A stretch of 64,000 nucleotides of DNA from Erinaceus europaeus (GCF_950295315.1 NC_080170.1:100087632-100151631); one strand, 5' to 3'; positions 11,080 through 23,269 are shown, counted from the first letter of the stretch. Numbers and translations are program-made. Notes: generated by a model not told the origin, from the letters alone.

Positions 11080-11957
11080 GAAATTAAATGTGTCCTAGCT
11101 TTTTAGATTTAGAAGCCAACCAGAATGGAATTTTAGTTTATGCTGTATTTTAGGAAACAGCTGTCTACATGAATCCAAATCTCAAAAGTACTGAGAGAGA
11201 GACATCCAGACCTTATGATATTAAACTTGCTCACCTAGATCATGTATATAACCAGCCATTTCACCATATGATAGTCCTTCTTCATAATCCTCCATACTTA
11301 AAATTTGAAGAACTTACTCTTGCTCACTGAAACTATCTCACCCTCTCTTATACTCAGGTCTTTGTATATGCCATGTCCACTGCCTGGAATATTGTCCTTG
11401 ACTTTGTACAACTGGGCAATTATCAACTGTCAATTCTTTTGATTTTGTTAAGACACTATTGGAATAACATAAATGTAACATGATATTGTGTGCCCTGACT
11501 TACAAATTGAAGAAAAATACTGAAAGGTAATATACTAGATCTGAAGTAATAGAGAAATCAATGTCAGAAATCAATGTTACCATATTTGTGAAGTCTAAAG
11601 GCAGAATCTAAAAAATATTTATAGAGAAGTTACTTTATGAATACTTTGATGTCAGTACTGTTGCACTAACAAAAAGTCAGTTATACAATCTTCTTAACTC
11701 GACTGCCCTTTCCACTTAAAACTAGATCTAATTACATGTCTTTTCATAATTTCATTTCTGCTTCTGCTTTTTCCAAGTATAAGTCTGATGTCATTGGTCA
11801 TCTTTTCATAAAGTCCAAGGTGGATATTTTGCTATATCCAATAAATTCAAGTTCAGATTTTGCAGTGACTTGTCCAAAAGGGTATAAATAGGTACCAAAA
11901 TCAGGACAATACTATGGGTCTCCAGATTCAAGGTTAATATGTTTTTCTCCTCTAGAA
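11080..11957. other. Unremarkable non-coding stretch
   Basis: No recognisable repeat or gene. AT-rich, with stops in all frames. Confidence 0.5.
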
Positions 11958-12139
<182 letters not shown>

Positions 12140-12299
12140 TTATGATAAAGTACATTTGGGAAATTATGGATTAAGTAGAGTTAAGTGCATTTGTTTACTA
12201 GGATGACATAGATATAAATACAGCAATGTCTCCAGCTATGCCTTCTATTTTATCATTTCAATGTAAACAAATACACTTGTCTAAAAATAATCAAGTTTA

Positions 12300-12430
12300 G
12301 GAGCTAGCTCATGGGTAGGCACACTCACTCCTTGTTTATCAGCAAGGCACTGGGTTCAACTATGGCACCACAAGGAGCACTATGGATGGTGGAACAGCAC
12401 TATGGTGGTATTATGCTCTGATCTTCTTTA
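12300..12430 (+). mobile_element. SINE-like element, degenerate
   Basis: 'ggagctagctcatgggtaggcacactcac', 'aaggcactgggttcaactatggcacc' and 'ggtggaacagc' have a tRNA-like A/B box layout similar to type C. The ends are unclear. Confidence 0.4.
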
Positions 12431-12439
12431 AAAGTTAGC

Positions 12440-13775
12440 TTCTACCTTTTTGAATACAGTGATGGCTCAAGTCTGACCAACAGACCCATATCCTAATTAA
12501 AAGAGAAAAGGGCACAGGGATGAGGGGATATGCATAGTCCATAAAGTCATGATATGCATGTTACATCTCAAAACCAAAAGACAGATTTGCTGAAGAAGAA
12601 TACATCTCGTGGTCTGATTAAATACCCTATAAAATTATAAATGGGGTGGCAATAGAGGATGGATATCAGACTGTCATGTCTAAACGAATTAAAATTGACA
12701 GATTTGTAATTGACCGGCACAAAAGAAGAAGAAAAGGGGGGAGGGCTCCCTTGACAAATTATCTCCCCATCTCCACTCCCCTTCATTAAACTGGTGGCTA
12801 ATTCTCTCATTCAGCATATTCTGGTCAGTTCTTAAAATAATGGCAATACTATTTAGAGGGTTAAAGTGATAAGGTTCTAAATGGAAGGGGAAAAAAGTAT
12901 AGAAAAATAATAAAGGTGTTTTTTCAAGAGCGTCAAGCACTCAGATTTAAACATTATTGCAATGATTAAAATTTAATAAATTTTAAAATATTCATTCACT
13001 TCAATTTTTTAAAAGGATAGCTTCCTGATCTCAAAACATCTATACCACTTCTCTCTCTACATGTATTTGTTTGCCTTATAGCATTTTGATCTAGTATGAG
13101 TGGCAATATGAAATTAGTTTCTATGTGTTTTCTGCCATTTCTGCCATATCAGTCTATTTTTACTGTGTAAAAGCAAGCATTCTAGAACATCTGCAGTTTT
13201 CATTTACCCTTAAGATTTATATAGATATTGTTAACTATATCTCACAGGTAAAAAAAAATTGAAACTATTTAGGAGTATATATACAGCCAGGATATCACCC
13301 CTGGTAACCAATTATCTGTATACAATGAACCCTATAACCCCAGCATTCAGTGCAAGCAACCACTGCAGAAGAAACAAGAACTGCTGAAAATAACAGGAAA
13401 ACTAGAGCTGTAGCTTTCAGTAAGTAAAGAAATAAACAGGGCTCTGCTTTTAATGTTTTTAATTCCATGACTCCAGTGTATCTTTACAAACACTATTACC
13501 AGACCATGTCTTTTTACTAGACAGAAATAAAAGTAGAAAATGCAAAATATTTTCTCTAGAATAGACTGGAGTTAAAATATTAGAATGGACTAATGATGCT
13601 ATGCTAGATTTTCATGCATAATTTTTCAAGGAGAAGGACAGATTGAAAGCAAGCCATGACACATCTTCATACCTATAACTATGCTAATCCTTGGTCAAGT
13701 CATGCTGTGGATCCTCAATGAAGGGAAGCATCTTTGCTGAATTTGGTTTTGTTTTGTTTTGTTTTTAGTGATAAT
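12440..13775. other. Repeat-poor non-coding stretch
   Basis: Short frames on the minus strand near 12568-12940 overlap each other and look random. I see no repeat that I can name and no gene. Confidence 0.45.
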
Positions 13776-13975
13776 TTTATAATTTTTCCCTTTATTGAGG
13801 GGAATCAATGATTTACAGTCTATAGTAAAATAAGTCATTGGTACATCTGTAACATTTCTCAGTTTTCCACATCACACTCTTATCCCCTCAACTAGGTTGT
13901 CCTCCATTATTATGTTCTAGGACATGAAAACTCCCCCACCCTCAGCTCAAAGTCCTTTACTTTAGTGAGTTGAAC
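13776..13975 (-). mobile_element. Old L1 3' end-like segment
   Basis: 'tttattgaggggaatcaatgatttacag', 'acatctgtaacatttctcagttttccacat' and 'tcttatcccctcaactaggt' form a repeat whose first part recurs at 14355-14415. It is probably the reversed 3' end of an older hedgehog L1 subfamily. The assignment is tentative. Confidence 0.5.
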
Positions 13976-14420
13976 TTGTTCCGCTTCAGCTACGAAAAAT
14001 GATGGAGCTTGAAGGAATCATGTTAAGTGAGAGAAGCCAGTAAGAGAAGGATGCATACTGGATGATCTCAGTCAGTCAGGGGCAGAACTTCAGAAACAAG
14101 AACAAAAGAGGAAACACAAAGCAAAGCTTGAACTAGTTGGGTCTAGTGCATCAAAGCAAAAGACTCTAGGGAAGGAGAGCAGGGAGAGGGGTGGGAGAGG
14201 GGTGGGATAGGGGTGGGGAGATTTCAGGCCCTGGTGCAGGATGATGGAAAAAGACCTAAAGTGGGGCTGAAAAGTACTTTGCAGACACTTATCATGGCGA
14301 GATGGGAAATTGAATTCCACTGCCAACCACTGTACTACAAACCACTTTTTTCTTTATTGGGTGAATTAATGGATTGTACAGTCAACACTAAAATATAATA
14401 GTTGGTATATGTGTAAATAA
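13976..14420 (+). mobile_element. Old L1 fragment: ORF2 end and 3' UTR
   Basis: 'ggaatcatgttaagtgagagaagccag' and 'gatgatctcagtcag...gggcagaacttcagaaac' correspond to the end of ORF2 and the start of the 3' UTR. 'aggccctggtgcaggatgatg' and 'cactgtactacaaacca' also occur at 30745-30845. This is a 3' UTR type different from the long one elsewhere in the window. Confidence 0.7.
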
Positions 14421-14429
14421 ATAAATAAA

Positions 14430-15340
14430 TGAAATTAAAAATAAATAACTCAAAAGGCTGGATCAGGCTATGTGCTTGTCTTCTCCTGTGTGCAAATGTT
14501 TAGAGAGAAAGTTGCCCAAAGGAAATACTATCCAAAGGATTAGAGAACTAGTGCCAGACCAAACTGATCGCTGTCTTTAGTTGTGGATGTATTCCTATCT
14601 TGATTTACTAGGTGTCGATATAATCTTAAAAATAAACATTCACGTTTTGGTGCAAACATTTTAGTTCTCTGTCTTTTAACTGATTTATTTTCCATGTTTT
14701 ATGTTATTTTGCTTTGTTCCACTTTTGCCATCTTACACTGAAATTTCATATCATCAGATTCTTTCACTGCATTATGCCATGCGAGCTGGCTTAAAGCTGT
14801 GAAAGTCAGTATCCCTCTGTGTGTGACCTGACTGAAGTATGTTCAGCCTTTTGCTAGTGTAGGTTTCTGAGACCAAACCAACCTTCATAATTTTTTACTT
14901 TTCATATCTTAAAATTCTTTTTTTTTATTTTGAAACAGACTAGTAAGCTTGTTCTCACATTACTCAACAGCTTTGTGGTAAAATATATATATATATGACT
15001 CATTATTAAACAGTTTTCTAAGTCCAAATTCCTTACCCTTTTTTTCTTCCACTTTATTTCACTTTGTAACTCCAGTTCCAAAGTTAATAGTCATTCTGGA
15101 AGATCTTGTAATATTATGAATGAGTAAATATCAGTGAAAAGACATCATAAGCTGGCAAATAGTACATAATTGCTAAACATTTTTTGAATATATGCTACTA
15201 ATACACAATGTCATAATAGAAAATCTCCTATCTAGGAATGGAAGACATCAGAAAGCCTTCTGCTCTTGCTTCTATTAGTTACAATGAGAAACTAATATAA
15301 CTTGCTTGTAGATCACAACCCAGAATTCGCCATCACTACA
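14430..15340. other. Non-coding AT-rich stretch
   Basis: No clear repeat or gene; one short (TA)n at about 14983-14996. Confidence 0.45.
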
Positions 15341-15344
15341 CAGT

Positions 15345-16200
15345 TCATAAAATTATCCATTAAATTATTTACTACATAGTCAGCATGGTGCTAGACATAC
15401 TAGCTAATAAGATATACCATACACAATAAGCTATAATTCATGGCTTCAAGAAGCTCATGTACTGGTAAAACACATATAAAAAATGTGAGATATCTTAAGA
15501 GGGAAATGGGACAATAAGACACTTCTAGACACAATGACTTTGCAGTTAATATTGAACAAGTATTCATCAGAGCCAGAATCAATAAGGAGTGGAGATAATT
15601 AGAGATGAAGGTGAGTGTTACTTAGCAATGGGAAGTAAAGGAAGAATGTCAAACTGGAGTTTGGACTGCAGAAGATAGAAAGGACCGGTCAGAAGCATAG
15701 ATTCATTTGACAGTAAGTGATAGTATTTCTGGAAGCATCAGAGTAAAAGACTGTTTTTCAGAAGATTAGCTTGACAAGGACTGTGGGAGGGATTAGCAAG
15801 GGAAATTGATAGTTCGGCAATTAAGATGGAAGGGCAAGGTGACAATTTAGGCACAGGAAGAGGAACGTTTGAGATGGAAGATGACAGTGAGAACATGTTC
15901 ACAAAATTAAATATGATAGCAACATCAAAACAAAAATAACAAGTCTAACACTGACTGCTGTGGATGTGTAAAAGAAGGCAAAGGCTAATCCGGGTAACTG
16001 AGATAATGGTGGTTTCACTGAGAGAAATGAAGAGATTTGAGAGGGAATGGAAATTTGTGTGATAATAGGAATATTACTTTTGAGATGATCACTAGTTTTC
16101 TCAGAATCGATTCTAGGAGACAGGATGAAATGTGATTACATAGTGAAAGGATTAGTGAGAAAAAGGTCACAGCCAAGTACACAGAGCTGATAGCTGAGAG
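15345..16200 (+). repeat. Ancient mammalian interspersed repeat, unassigned
   Basis: The order of phrases (a 'gcatggtgctagacatac' start, 'cttcaagaagctcatgtactggt', 'agattagcttgacaaggactgtgggaggga', 'gataatggtggtttc') resembles a long, old mammal-wide element. I know the pattern but not a reliable name. Non-coding. Confidence 0.4.
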
Positions 16201-16224
16201 AAAACAAGAATGAAATAATTCAAC

Positions 16225-16420
16225 CAGCCAAATTCAACATGACTGAGTTCCTCCTATGTGTTAAAAGACACTGTGAAACACTGGCTAGAAAGTCACAGAT
16301 GCATAAGACATGTCCAAAAAGGCACTATGTAGTGTTTGTAATCTATCATACAGATGAAGCTGAAGATTGCATCAAACAAGGCCATGGAGATGTCCTTTCA
16401 ACTTGTTCCAAGGTAAGTTA
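16225..16420 (+). repeat. Second copy of an ancient repeat start
   Basis: 'actgagttcctcctatgtgttaaaagacactgtg', 'gcataagacatgtccaaaaaggcac' echoes the beginning of the 15345 element. The 61-codon frame here is a by-product of this. Confidence 0.35.
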
Positions 16421-16831
16421 CTAAAGGATTTAGAAATATATTACTTTCTTGTCAACAGGGATAGCATATATAATAGCAAAATTATGAAAAGGAGCATGTT
16501 ATACTCTAAGAAGAATTAATATTTATAGTGATTAAAACATAGTATAATAGGAATGATGGGAGATGAGCCTGGTTAAAAAACATGTCAAGAATTCATGAGA
16601 GACTACAAAATAATTCAACCAGTCAGGCCTGTGTCTTGACAAAAGAGGTGGGCTTGTGTTTGAATCTCAGCCCCAAATGGAAATATCACAAGAAAGAAAG
16701 TTCCAGTGTTATAGTGTCTCTCCTTATTCTCTGAAAGTTAAAAAAAAAAAAGTGTACAATTATAAGTGGGAGCAGTGAAATCATGCACATACAAGACCCT
16801 CACACCACATTCATTGGGAGAGTGAGAAAGA

Positions 16832-16832
<1 letters not shown>

Positions 16833-16876
<44 letters not shown>
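16833..16876. repeat. (GA)n microsatellite
   Basis: A GA dinucleotide run, followed by GAAA/GGAA-rich sequence to about 17235. The whole stretch is strongly purine-rich on the plus strand; the 83-codon Lys/Glu/Arg-rich frame at 17008-17259 is a consequence of that composition. Confidence 0.9.
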
Positions 16877-16878
<2 letters not shown>

Positions 16879-17239
16879 AGATGAAGGGAAGAAAGGAAGG
16901 TAAAAAGGAAAATCATGAAAGAACTATGAGTTTAAACTGAATTCTTTGAGAGAAGAGAGAGAGAGAGAGACAGTAGAACATTAAGTTAAAGTGACAAGGA
17001 CTAGGAGTTGAGTTTTTCAATTATTTGGGTGAGGAGAAAGAAAGAAAAATCAAAAGAGTTAGGAAAACAAGGTAATGAAATAGTGATGAAAATAGTGTTG
17101 AGCAGAAAGGAGAAAGCATTAGAATATGAGGCTGAGAGGAAAAGTTTTAAGGGAAGGAAAGAGAGAAAGAGAAAAAAGATAAAGAGAGAAAAGGAAAGAA
17201 AAAGAAAGGATGGAGAGAAGGGAGGAAGAAAGAAGCAGA

Positions 17240-17916
17240 TGTCTATCTTTCTTTTTTAAAACATTTATTTAAAAAAAAAAAAAAAACACTGACAAAACCA
17301 TAGGATAAGAGAGGTACAACTCCACACAATTCCCACCACTAGAAATGCATCTCTCTTTCTCTAGTGGGGTGGGGTTCTGAGGAATCAGAGCTCCAACACA
17401 CATTGGTGGAGTTGTTTGTCCAGAGAAGTCTGATTGGCATCATGCTAGCATCTGGAACCTGGTGGCTGAAAAGACAGTTAACATACAAAGCCAAACAAAT
17501 TGTTGTCTAATCATGAACCTAAAGGCTGGAGTAGTGCAGATGAAGAGTTGGATGGGTCTCTGTTTTGTAGATAGCTAGTAGGCATATTTTAGTTATATTC
17601 CAAAGGGCCTGTGGCTATACTAGGTTTTTTTTTTCTTTTCCTTTTCTTTTCTTTTCTTTTTTTTTTCCCTGAGTCTGAAATCTTATATGCAGATGGATCC
17701 AAATTATTTTCTGGGGCGATGATGTCGTGGCTGGAAAAAGGACCAGAAAGCTGGATCAGGGAAGAGAGTAGCTCCCAAATATGGGAAAGGTGTATAAATA
17801 TTGTTGACTGTAAGTACCATTGATTTGATGCAATCTGGGGCCCATATTCAGCTTAGGAGCCTATGTGACCTCTGCATCCCTGTAGATCTGAGATCACTTT
17901 CTGTGTCTATCTTTCT
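17240..17916 (-). mobile_element. L1 3' UTR inserted in a SINE, 13-bp duplication
   Basis: On the minus strand 17253-17903 is L1 3' UTR, ending on the plus-strand left with a T/A-rich tail. It is bounded by the direct repeat TGTCTATCTTTCT at 17240-17252 and 17904-17916, which is normal SINE sequence. Part of the terminal region (between 'accactag' and 'ttctctagtgggg', near 17340-17360) is deleted relative to other copies. Confidence 0.85.
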
Positions 17917-18058
17917 CTCCAGCTCTCTGTCTTCCCCTCCTTTCTCAATTTCTCTCTGTTCTATCCAACAACAACAGCAGCAACAACAATGGGAAAAGAT
18001 GTCCTCTAGGAGCAATGGATTTAGGCACCCAGCCCCACAGATAACCCTAGAGGCAAGA
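17904..18058 (+). mobile_element. Type A SINE, 3' part
   Basis: It contains the CT-rich segment, 'tgttctatccaacaacaaca', the longer-tail block 'cctctaggagcaatggattt' and 'gataaccctagaggc'. The 5' part is missing apart from a few bases left of the L1. A purine tract follows with no gap, so the tract probably replaces or extends the SINE tail. Confidence 0.8.
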
Positions 18059-18365
18059 AAAGGAAAGGAAAGGAAAGGAGGGGAGGGGAGGGGAGGGGAG
18101 GGGAGGGGGGAGGGGAGGGGAGGGGAGGGGAGAGGGGAGGGGAGGGGAGGGGAGGGAAGGGGAGAGGGGAGGGGAGGGGAGGGGAGGGGAGGGGAGGGGA
18201 GGGGAGAGGAGAGGAGAGGAGAGGAGAGGAGAGGAGAGGAGAGGAGAGGAGAGGAGAGGAGAGGAGAGGAGAGGAGAGGAGAGGAGAGGAGAGGAGAGGA
18301 GAGGAGAGGAGAGGAGAGGAGAGGAGAGGAGAGGAGAGGAGAAGAGAGGAGAGGAGAGGAAAAAG
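18059..18365. repeat. (GGAAA)/(GGGGA)/(GGAGA)n pentanucleotide tract
   Basis: About 300 bases of pure G/A on the plus strand. It passes from GGAAA units through GGGGA units (about 18078-18205) to GGAGA units (about 18206-18360). Long frames of Gly/Glu/Arg (plus) or Ser/Pro/Leu (minus) seen here are artefacts of the repeat. Confidence 0.97.
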
Positions 18366-18369
18366 AAAA

Positions 18370-19108
18370 GCAAGGAAGATACTGAAGGAAGCTTTGGTGC
18401 TCTCTTCCTTTCTTTCTTACACAGGCTTTCTTTCTTACTCTACCTTCTTTATGTAAAATAACTAAACAAACAAAACCAAAGAGCAAATATTAAGATATCT
18501 TTTGAGTGGTGGTAGAAAGGAAAGGATGTTTCCCTGAAGGAACAACAGATCTCTAGACTACACATGGGAGTTAACCATGTTAATATGTGAAAAAACTTTA
18601 CAGGGTATGGGAATACCAAATCCAAATCCAAGGAGACTTGCATAAAAAATGTAGTTTTGAGGTAAAATATATAGTCAATATAACTAGAAAATAATGTGAA
18701 AGTAAAGAGGCAAATTTAACGGCCTCTCCACATATTGTTCCATCAAGGATAAGAACTAATATGTTTATAATTGTCTTATAGGTAATTGCTGGATCCAGGT
18801 CTATTTATTACATAGCTGCATACAAAACAGAAATAGGAAAATAACTGAGAATGTTAGATGTGGAATCCAAGATCACTAAGTTTAGAGAATGTGAATTGTC
18901 AGCTAATTTACATTGTTCCCACAATATTTGTCCTTCCAAAAGCTGGTTCCATAGATTTGCTGAAATATGGTTCTAGAAGCATAAATGGAAACAGTTCTTT
19001 AATTTCCTTCCCAGAATTGATTTTGTGGGTTGGTTAGTTTCCTGCTGGTGACTTAAAGATGTCAGTGACATATAGGGAGCAGAATAAAACCAACAGAGCA
19101 CTCCCAAA

Positions 19109-19110
<2 letters not shown>
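18370..19110. other. Non-coding stretch
   Basis: No recognisable repeat or gene. Composition is ordinary. Confidence 0.45.

Positions 19111-19111
<1 letters not shown>

Positions 19112-19178
<67 letters not shown>
19112..19178. repeat. (GT)n microsatellite
   Basis: An uninterrupted GT run of 67 bases. Confidence 0.97.
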
Positions 19179-19180
<2 letters not shown>

Positions 19181-19479
19181 CTCCAATATAGACACCAGGA
19201 GACCAGCAATTACACATTATTATCAGGAGTCTGTCTGCCAATAACATCATTACTTAAAACATTTTTCTTAAAATAAAATGGTTGGTATAAGATTAGTTGT
19301 AAATATCACTCCCTCTTGAAAAAATGGGAACAGAAATAGTCCTATTTGAGAGATATTTCCATCCTTAGGACATCTGTTATCTCATGTAACATTCACCTTC
19401 AGGCTCCACCTTTGCCTAAAGTGAGATTAGCAGACACATTTATGGATCACATTCTTTTCTTTTTTGTCTCTGTGTGATG

Positions 19480-19732
19480 AATAAAATGGGGGCAAGCAAC
19501 ATAATGGGAGTTTGAAATATTTAAATATTTATTCCCCGAGGAGATTTCAGTCAATTTGCTGTGGTAATATTTTAAATGAAATGTTAATAAGCAGATGACT
19601 CTGTAATCTTGTCCTCTCCGATGACAATCATTTAACAAAGCTCAACAGTTGACTTTGATTTGATATGAAGGACCACACTTTCAAGGGCAAATTTTCTTTT
19701 GTGAGTGCTTACTTCAGAACTGACACACACAT

Positions 19733-19766
<34 letters not shown>

Positions 19767-20290
19767 CACTTCATGAAAGCAAATACTGTACTACAGTTCA
19801 ATTATGGCTGCACTAATTAATTGCAGTCATGCTCCCTACAAACCTGTGTGGGTTGGCAAAGCCATGAGAAGCCATTTTTTTTGCAAGAGAAGAGAAGTCA
19901 CTGTGGGGAACCAGGCTGCAGAGGATTCATTGACTTCACTGCCAGCCTCAAGATTTGTGAGGTCAGGAGACATGTAAAATATGAGGCTGCCTGACAGCAA
20001 AGCTGTTTAAAACTGACCTCGTTCACCTTGGAGGGTAACCAAGGAACTGATCGTTCTACTGCACTCTACAACTGCCAACTATACGGAGAACAAGTCTGGA
20101 AGGCTCAGGCTGTCCCTCACAAGGAGAGCTTATCGTCACAGTCATGCAAGTCCTATCAAAAAAGTCACATACCCAAAGCAGTGTTACCCTTGGTGTTCAC
20201 TTCATTGAGTATCATGGTATTTAAATTAACTACTTGCTTTTCCCAACATGTCTAACTTATTATAAGCCATTCTGCTTTAGAGAAAGCCTT
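19480..20290. other. Repeat-poor block, candidate conserved non-coding DNA
   Basis: Apart from a (CA)n at about 19723-19765, this block has no SINE or L1 although the region around is full of them. It contains runs of complex sequence with motifs such as 'gcactaattaattgcagtcat' and is moderately GC-rich for this window. A 75-codon frame at 20028-20255 lacks features that would support a gene. Conservation is inference only. Confidence 0.35.
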
Positions 20291-20446
20291 CTTGTTAGCA
20301 TGTCAACTTAAAGACGGTCAGTGTAGGTGATCATGATTCCCCAAAAGGTAGTGTTGTGTTCACAGAGCTATCCACATTAGAACATAGATTAGAGTATCAA
20401 GGAAAGACAGGCATTTTTTTTAAGACTTCAGAGAAAGGGGCAAGTC

Positions 20447-20463
20447 GGGGGGGGGGGGGGGGG
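20447..20463. repeat. Poly-G run of 17
   Basis: Seventeen consecutive G on the plus strand. Such a run is unusual in mammalian DNA and is also prone to assembly error. Confidence 0.9.
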
Positions 20464-20544
20464 ATCTGGTGTTTTCTCTCCATGACTATTGAGAAAAAGT
20501 ATTTATGTTGAGAAGAAAAACAATAAACTAAAATTAAATATATA

Positions 20545-20815
20545 TTACAAAGTGCAAGGATCTACAAGGTTCCTGGCTCAAGCTCCTGGCTCCTCATCTG
20601 CAGGGGGATCACATCACAAGCGGTTAAGCAGGTCTGCAAGTGACTATCTTTCTCTCCCCCTCTCAATCTTCCCCTCCCCTCTCAATTTCTCTCTGTCCTA
20701 TTCAATAAAATGGAACAGATGACCTTCAGGAGCAGTGTATATGTATATGTCTGCACTGAGCCCCAGCAATAATCCTGGGGGCAAGAAAAATGAACAAATA
20801 AATAAATAAATAAAT
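20545..20815 (+). mobile_element. Type A SINE, diverged
   Basis: It begins in the head at 'aaagtgcaaggatctac', has a degraded B box, 'ctcctcatctgcaggggga', CT-rich middle and the longer 3' tail ('ccttcaggagcagtg', 'cagcaataatcctgggggc') ending in (AATA)n. Confidence 0.85.
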
Positions 20816-20819
20816 GTCA

Positions 20820-21778
20820 AAATGGACCTTAAAGTTACAAGAGAACTTATATTATCTGATTTTTACTATGTAAAGAAAACAAGCTCTCAGAAAACTGTGC
20901 TGATTCAAAATTCACATAATATTTTAGGATTCACCTGTAATCTGATAATGCTGTAAAACAATCTTAAATCATTAATAAAACATTAAAAAGAGACAAAATA
21001 TATTAAAGATCTCTAGAAACACAGAGCAAATCTTATGGAGACCTATCTATCTTTATCACATGGTTATGAAGACTGGTAAGTCCCAAGATCAGTTGTCAGT
21101 ATACTGGACACCCAGGTCAGTCAATGGTGTATTTCCAGCTTCAAGGCCAGAAAAAAAAAAAAAACTCTCCTGTTCAATGAATTTTATCAAGAGGTGGGAT
21201 CAACTGCTCTGTTCAGACCTTCAGTTGATCAAATAGAGACTACCCACATAAGAGAGGGTAACCTTCTTTCCTTAGTCTATTCATTCCATTGTTAAACTCA
21301 TTCAGAAATACACTCACAAACACAACCCAAATAATATTTGACCAAATACCTGGATATCCTGTGGCCCAGTGAAGTTGATACATAAATTCAAATAACACAC
21401 AAAGCTTGTTGGAGAAGATTCTACTCTTGATCAGCTCTTCTGTCTTCTTGTGCAGTTCTCTTTGAACTATGCCATATTATTAATTCAAAATGAAATTATG
21501 CACCCGGCATTTATATAAGCCTGGGTGATTCATTTTAATCAATTCAAGATCCCTTTAAATGAATTAGGTGGGACATTATTCACTCTACTGGTTTTTGGAT
21601 TAGAAAAACAGTAATTACTGAACTGTAGTTAAAGCTCATTGGACTCAAAACCAATGGGCTGGGAAGAGGTCTTCCTGAACAGATAAGGAGTAATCTATCA
21701 ATAGAATCAGGGTTGGGGTAGAGTGTATCTTTTGCCTCTAAACCTGTAACTTTCTATAAAAACATGAAGCTATATATA
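20820..21778. other. Non-coding stretch
   Basis: No repeat I can name and no gene. A poly-A of about 14 sits near 21150. Confidence 0.45.
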
Positions 21779-21968
21779 TGACCCTGGAGGTAGTATAGTT
21801 GTGTAGTGGATAACATGTTGGACTCTCAAGTATGAGGTTTCCAGGTGGATCTTCGGCATTGTGTACAAGTATGATGCCCGTGTTCATGTTCTCCCCCCCT
21901 TCCCTCCATACTTTCAAACTCATACACTCTATCTTCTCTCCTCTTTCTTAATATATAAATAAGTCTTA
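21779..21968 (+). mobile_element. SINE type D
   Basis: 'ctggaggtagtatagttgtgtagtggataac', 'ttggactctcaagtatgaggt' and a CT-rich end with 'tcttaatatataaataag' match the type at 61173-61436. The head reads like a tRNA with an A-box-like stretch. Confidence 0.75.
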
Positions 21969-22002
21969 AACAATGATAGTGTCTCTTTTATTTTTTAATG
22001 TT

Positions 22003-22200
22003 TTTAATTATCTTTATTTATTGGATAGAGACAGCCAGAAATTGAGAGGGAAAGGAGAGAGAGAGAGAGAGAGAGACACTTGCAGTCCTGCTGCACCACT
22101 TGTGAAGCTTGCCCCTTGCAGGCGGGGACTGGAGGCTTGAACCCGGGTCCTCGCTCATTGAAATGTGTGCGCTTAACCAGGTATGCCACCACCCTGACCC
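22003..22200 (-). mobile_element. SINE type B, inverted
   Basis: On the plus strand it runs from an AT-rich 'tctttatttattggatagagacagcc' through (GA)n to 'gaacccgggtcctcgc' (the reversed B box) and 'ccaggtatgccaccaccctgacc' (reversed head). The pyrimidine-rich middle gives the (GA)n at about 22057-22076. Confidence 0.88.
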
Positions 22201-22780
22201 AATCGTGTCTCTTTTAATAGATCTTTTTTAAACATTGTCTATCTGAAATACTACACACCCTTTAAGCTCTACAAAATTATAATAATATGGTATAATGTCT
22301 CTTTTCTAAAAATTGTATCAATCAACCTTCAAAACAATGATTAATTCAGGGTTTTTCTGGGAGGCATATTGGTCAACTTCTTCTCTATATCACATGCAAT
22401 TCTCTGGCCATGCATTGGTAATATTGTGTGCTCCTCACTGAGATATGCATCTATGGCAGGTGTGCTCACATACATCCTCCCACCCTGCAAGAGAAGATGG
22501 CCATAATATTGGGAAACTTTCACATAACAGTAGTTGAAAAGAAGGGCAAATTATAATTATTTCCTTGGAATAATTTTATAATAATAAAATCAGTATTTTG
22601 TCTTTCTGCATTGGAATAGTTGTGTGTTCCAATTTATAATAGGTGTATAGTCACTGGAATAAAAGTAATTCTATCATTGTTCAGAATTCTGTTATTTGTA
22701 TATTTAGTGAGACTCATCTAGTCTCATTTTCTGTGTGCTGTGAGAACTGAGCCTCCATGAGTATTCCTCTAAATGAGAAA
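22200..22780. other. Non-coding stretch
   Basis: No nameable repeat or gene. Confidence 0.4.
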
Positions 22781-23075
22781 GCAAAAACAATTATATCATT
22801 TCTATTTCATTTCAGCTTACTTAATAAAGGAGAAACAAGAGAGTTTAAAATTAATTGCAAAATCCAGACTAGTATTGAGCAAGTTAATGAGGAGCTTTTA
22901 TAAGCTGTAATTTTTATTTATTTATTTGTCCAATTAATTATTTATTATGTGCATTGGATATGGCCAGTGTGTAATAGCCTTCTGAGTGTATTTAAAGCTG
23001 TAATTACCCAAAAACGAGTTCTGCCCTTACAACTTGTAACCTAATCAGAATCAGGAAAGCAGAACATTCTCATAT
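22780..23075. other. Repeat-poor, homeodomain-site-rich block
   Basis: Several TAAT-core motifs occur close together ('aaattaattgcaaaat' near 22848, 'ccaattaattatttatt' near 22931, 'gctgtaattaccc' near 22996). Their density and the lack of SINEs suggest a candidate enhancer-like element. AT richness alone could produce some of these sites. Confidence 0.3.
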
Positions 23076-23269
23076 GAAGTAAAAGGACTTGTTGAATTTT
23101 CTCCAAGTAAAATTTCCAGGAATTTTTCTTCCACCCAATAAAAGGATATGCCGTATTGATCAGTGGATTAATAAATATTGATAATGACCTACATTATGTA
23201 TAAAAACACTGTGGGAGCAAGAGGAGAAAAGAAAAATAGGCTATACTATTCTCAGACAAATACTAATAA

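Noticed and set aside
17801..18486. Frames of 194-212 codons across the GGGGA/GGAGA tract
   Set aside because: They are translations of a simple repeat with no stops; protein-like Gly/Glu/Arg or Ser/Pro/Leu runs are artefacts.
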